Source: Forficula auricularia (lineage: Eukaryota; Arthropoda; Insecta; Dermaptera; Forficulidae). From it: DNA of 64,000 nt. The DNA lies in contig JALMQS010000225.1 of the NCBI GenBank assembly GCA_024734495.1, positions 4,052,369 to 4,116,368 on the forward strand, in the 5' to 3' direction. A program made the position numbers and the translations under genes. A model generated the notes under the pieces. It did not search any database. It was not told where the DNA came from and saw nothing but the letters and a program-made list of their open reading frames with translations. This document shows positions 63,283-64,000 of this stretch, one piece after another (position 1 is the stretch's first letter; each line of letters begins with the position of its first letter).

Positions 63283-64000
63283 TAATGGGAAAGCAAGGGG
63301 TGTGAAATGCATACTATGTTTATACACTGTGTTTCAGTATAAGGTGCATTCTAGCGAGGTATGGATAGATAAGTAAAATATATATTCAAAACTATTTTTT
63401 ATTTTTTAAATCACTTATTAACTTTTCGAGATATAGGCTCATGAAGAAAATAAATTTCCAGACCCAACTTTTGATAGCAGCATTCCGTACATGCGGTCTC
63501 TAAAAAAATTCGATTTTCCGACTCTTTTTCAAGATAGATTTTTACACTGTCAGTCGACAGCCCATCAACACAAGTTGTCATAGTATTATTTATGACAGAA
63601 AGCTCTTAGCCTGACTATAAAGGGACACACCAATAGCCGGCTAAGAAGAAAAAGAGCAACCTTCCCGCGTACAAGGGTAGAAAGCCTAGACACACATTTG
63701 GCAAACATATGATCTTAATAAAACAGAAATTAGGAAAATTCATTAAAATAATTTCCCACATAACTTAAAATGCATTTTAATTTTTTTTATCAACTGCAAT
63801 CTATAAGTTGTTGTACTATTTGTTCGTAAATAAGTTGTTATAAAAATGCATAGTTTGGCTGAAAATTTGATATCAATATTTCACTTCTGCGTTTTTTTTT
63901 TTTTTTGTTTTGTTTTTTGGGCCAGGAAAATTTATCATGAAAGAATAATATGACTTGCTTTTTGCTAATCTATCAATAGCTCGCTGAGCACACCTCGAAA

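Noticed and set aside
1..64000. CRISPR arrays, operons, bacterial genes
   Set aside because: No short regularly spaced repeats with unique spacers and no bacterial coding signals. The spaced repeats present are satellite monomers and transposon arms.

Overview
The window is AT-rich animal nuclear DNA, almost certainly from an insect or another arthropod. It holds an intron-split CYP4-type cytochrome P450, GT-AG introns with AATAAA signals, and a transposon mix of Penelope-like, R2-like, LINE, mariner and hAT elements typical of arthropods. The species cannot be named from the sequence. There are no bacterial genes. Host coding sequence is only about 2.4 kb of 64 kb; nearly all the rest is repeats, many nested inside each other. 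A 100-base assembly gap lies at 1093-1192.

Layout. 1-3,070: scattered repeats (tRNA-like elements, a 236-bp direct repeat, a GC-rich patch). 3,075-19,340: a diverged tandem array of roughly 210-240-bp monomers organised in a higher-order unit of about a dozen monomer types, seen about 3.3 times and interrupted by insertions. 19,500-24,900: a LINE fragment, a 3.4-kb foldback element and an R2-like fragment. 25,082-39,208: a complete ten-exon CYP4-like P450 gene (493 codons, frame intact across all junctions) whose large introns are filled with foldback elements and MITEs. 39,350-50,270: foldbacks, a Penelope-like element with a GIY-YIG domain, and a 5.4-kb hAT element with an exact 8-bp target duplication. 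50,555-58,498: a small five-exon gene for a basic, KEN-box protein. 58,700-64,000: a possible exon on the minus strand, a tRNA-derived SINE, another hAT element, a ribozyme-bearing foldback, and a strong terminal exon at 62,521-62,840 that may be an alternative 3' end of the small gene.

The most unusual content is a set of hammerhead-ribozyme-like motifs. CUGANGA, then a short hairpin, then GAAA, then a self-complementary stem III, enclosed by a complementary stem I, recurs in at least seven different foldback families. In the best preserved cases there is one motif in each arm, facing opposite ways. One family member is a Penelope-like retroelement, a class known to carry hammerheads. Sequences of stems I and II differ between families while pairing is kept, which supports real RNA structure. 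All have one extra A or U after CUGANGA that the textbook core lacks.

How the pieces work together: the P450 would be an ER-anchored monooxygenase. The small gene may act in chromosome or cell-cycle biology, but that is a weak inference. The transposons mainly explain intron length and inverted-repeat structure.
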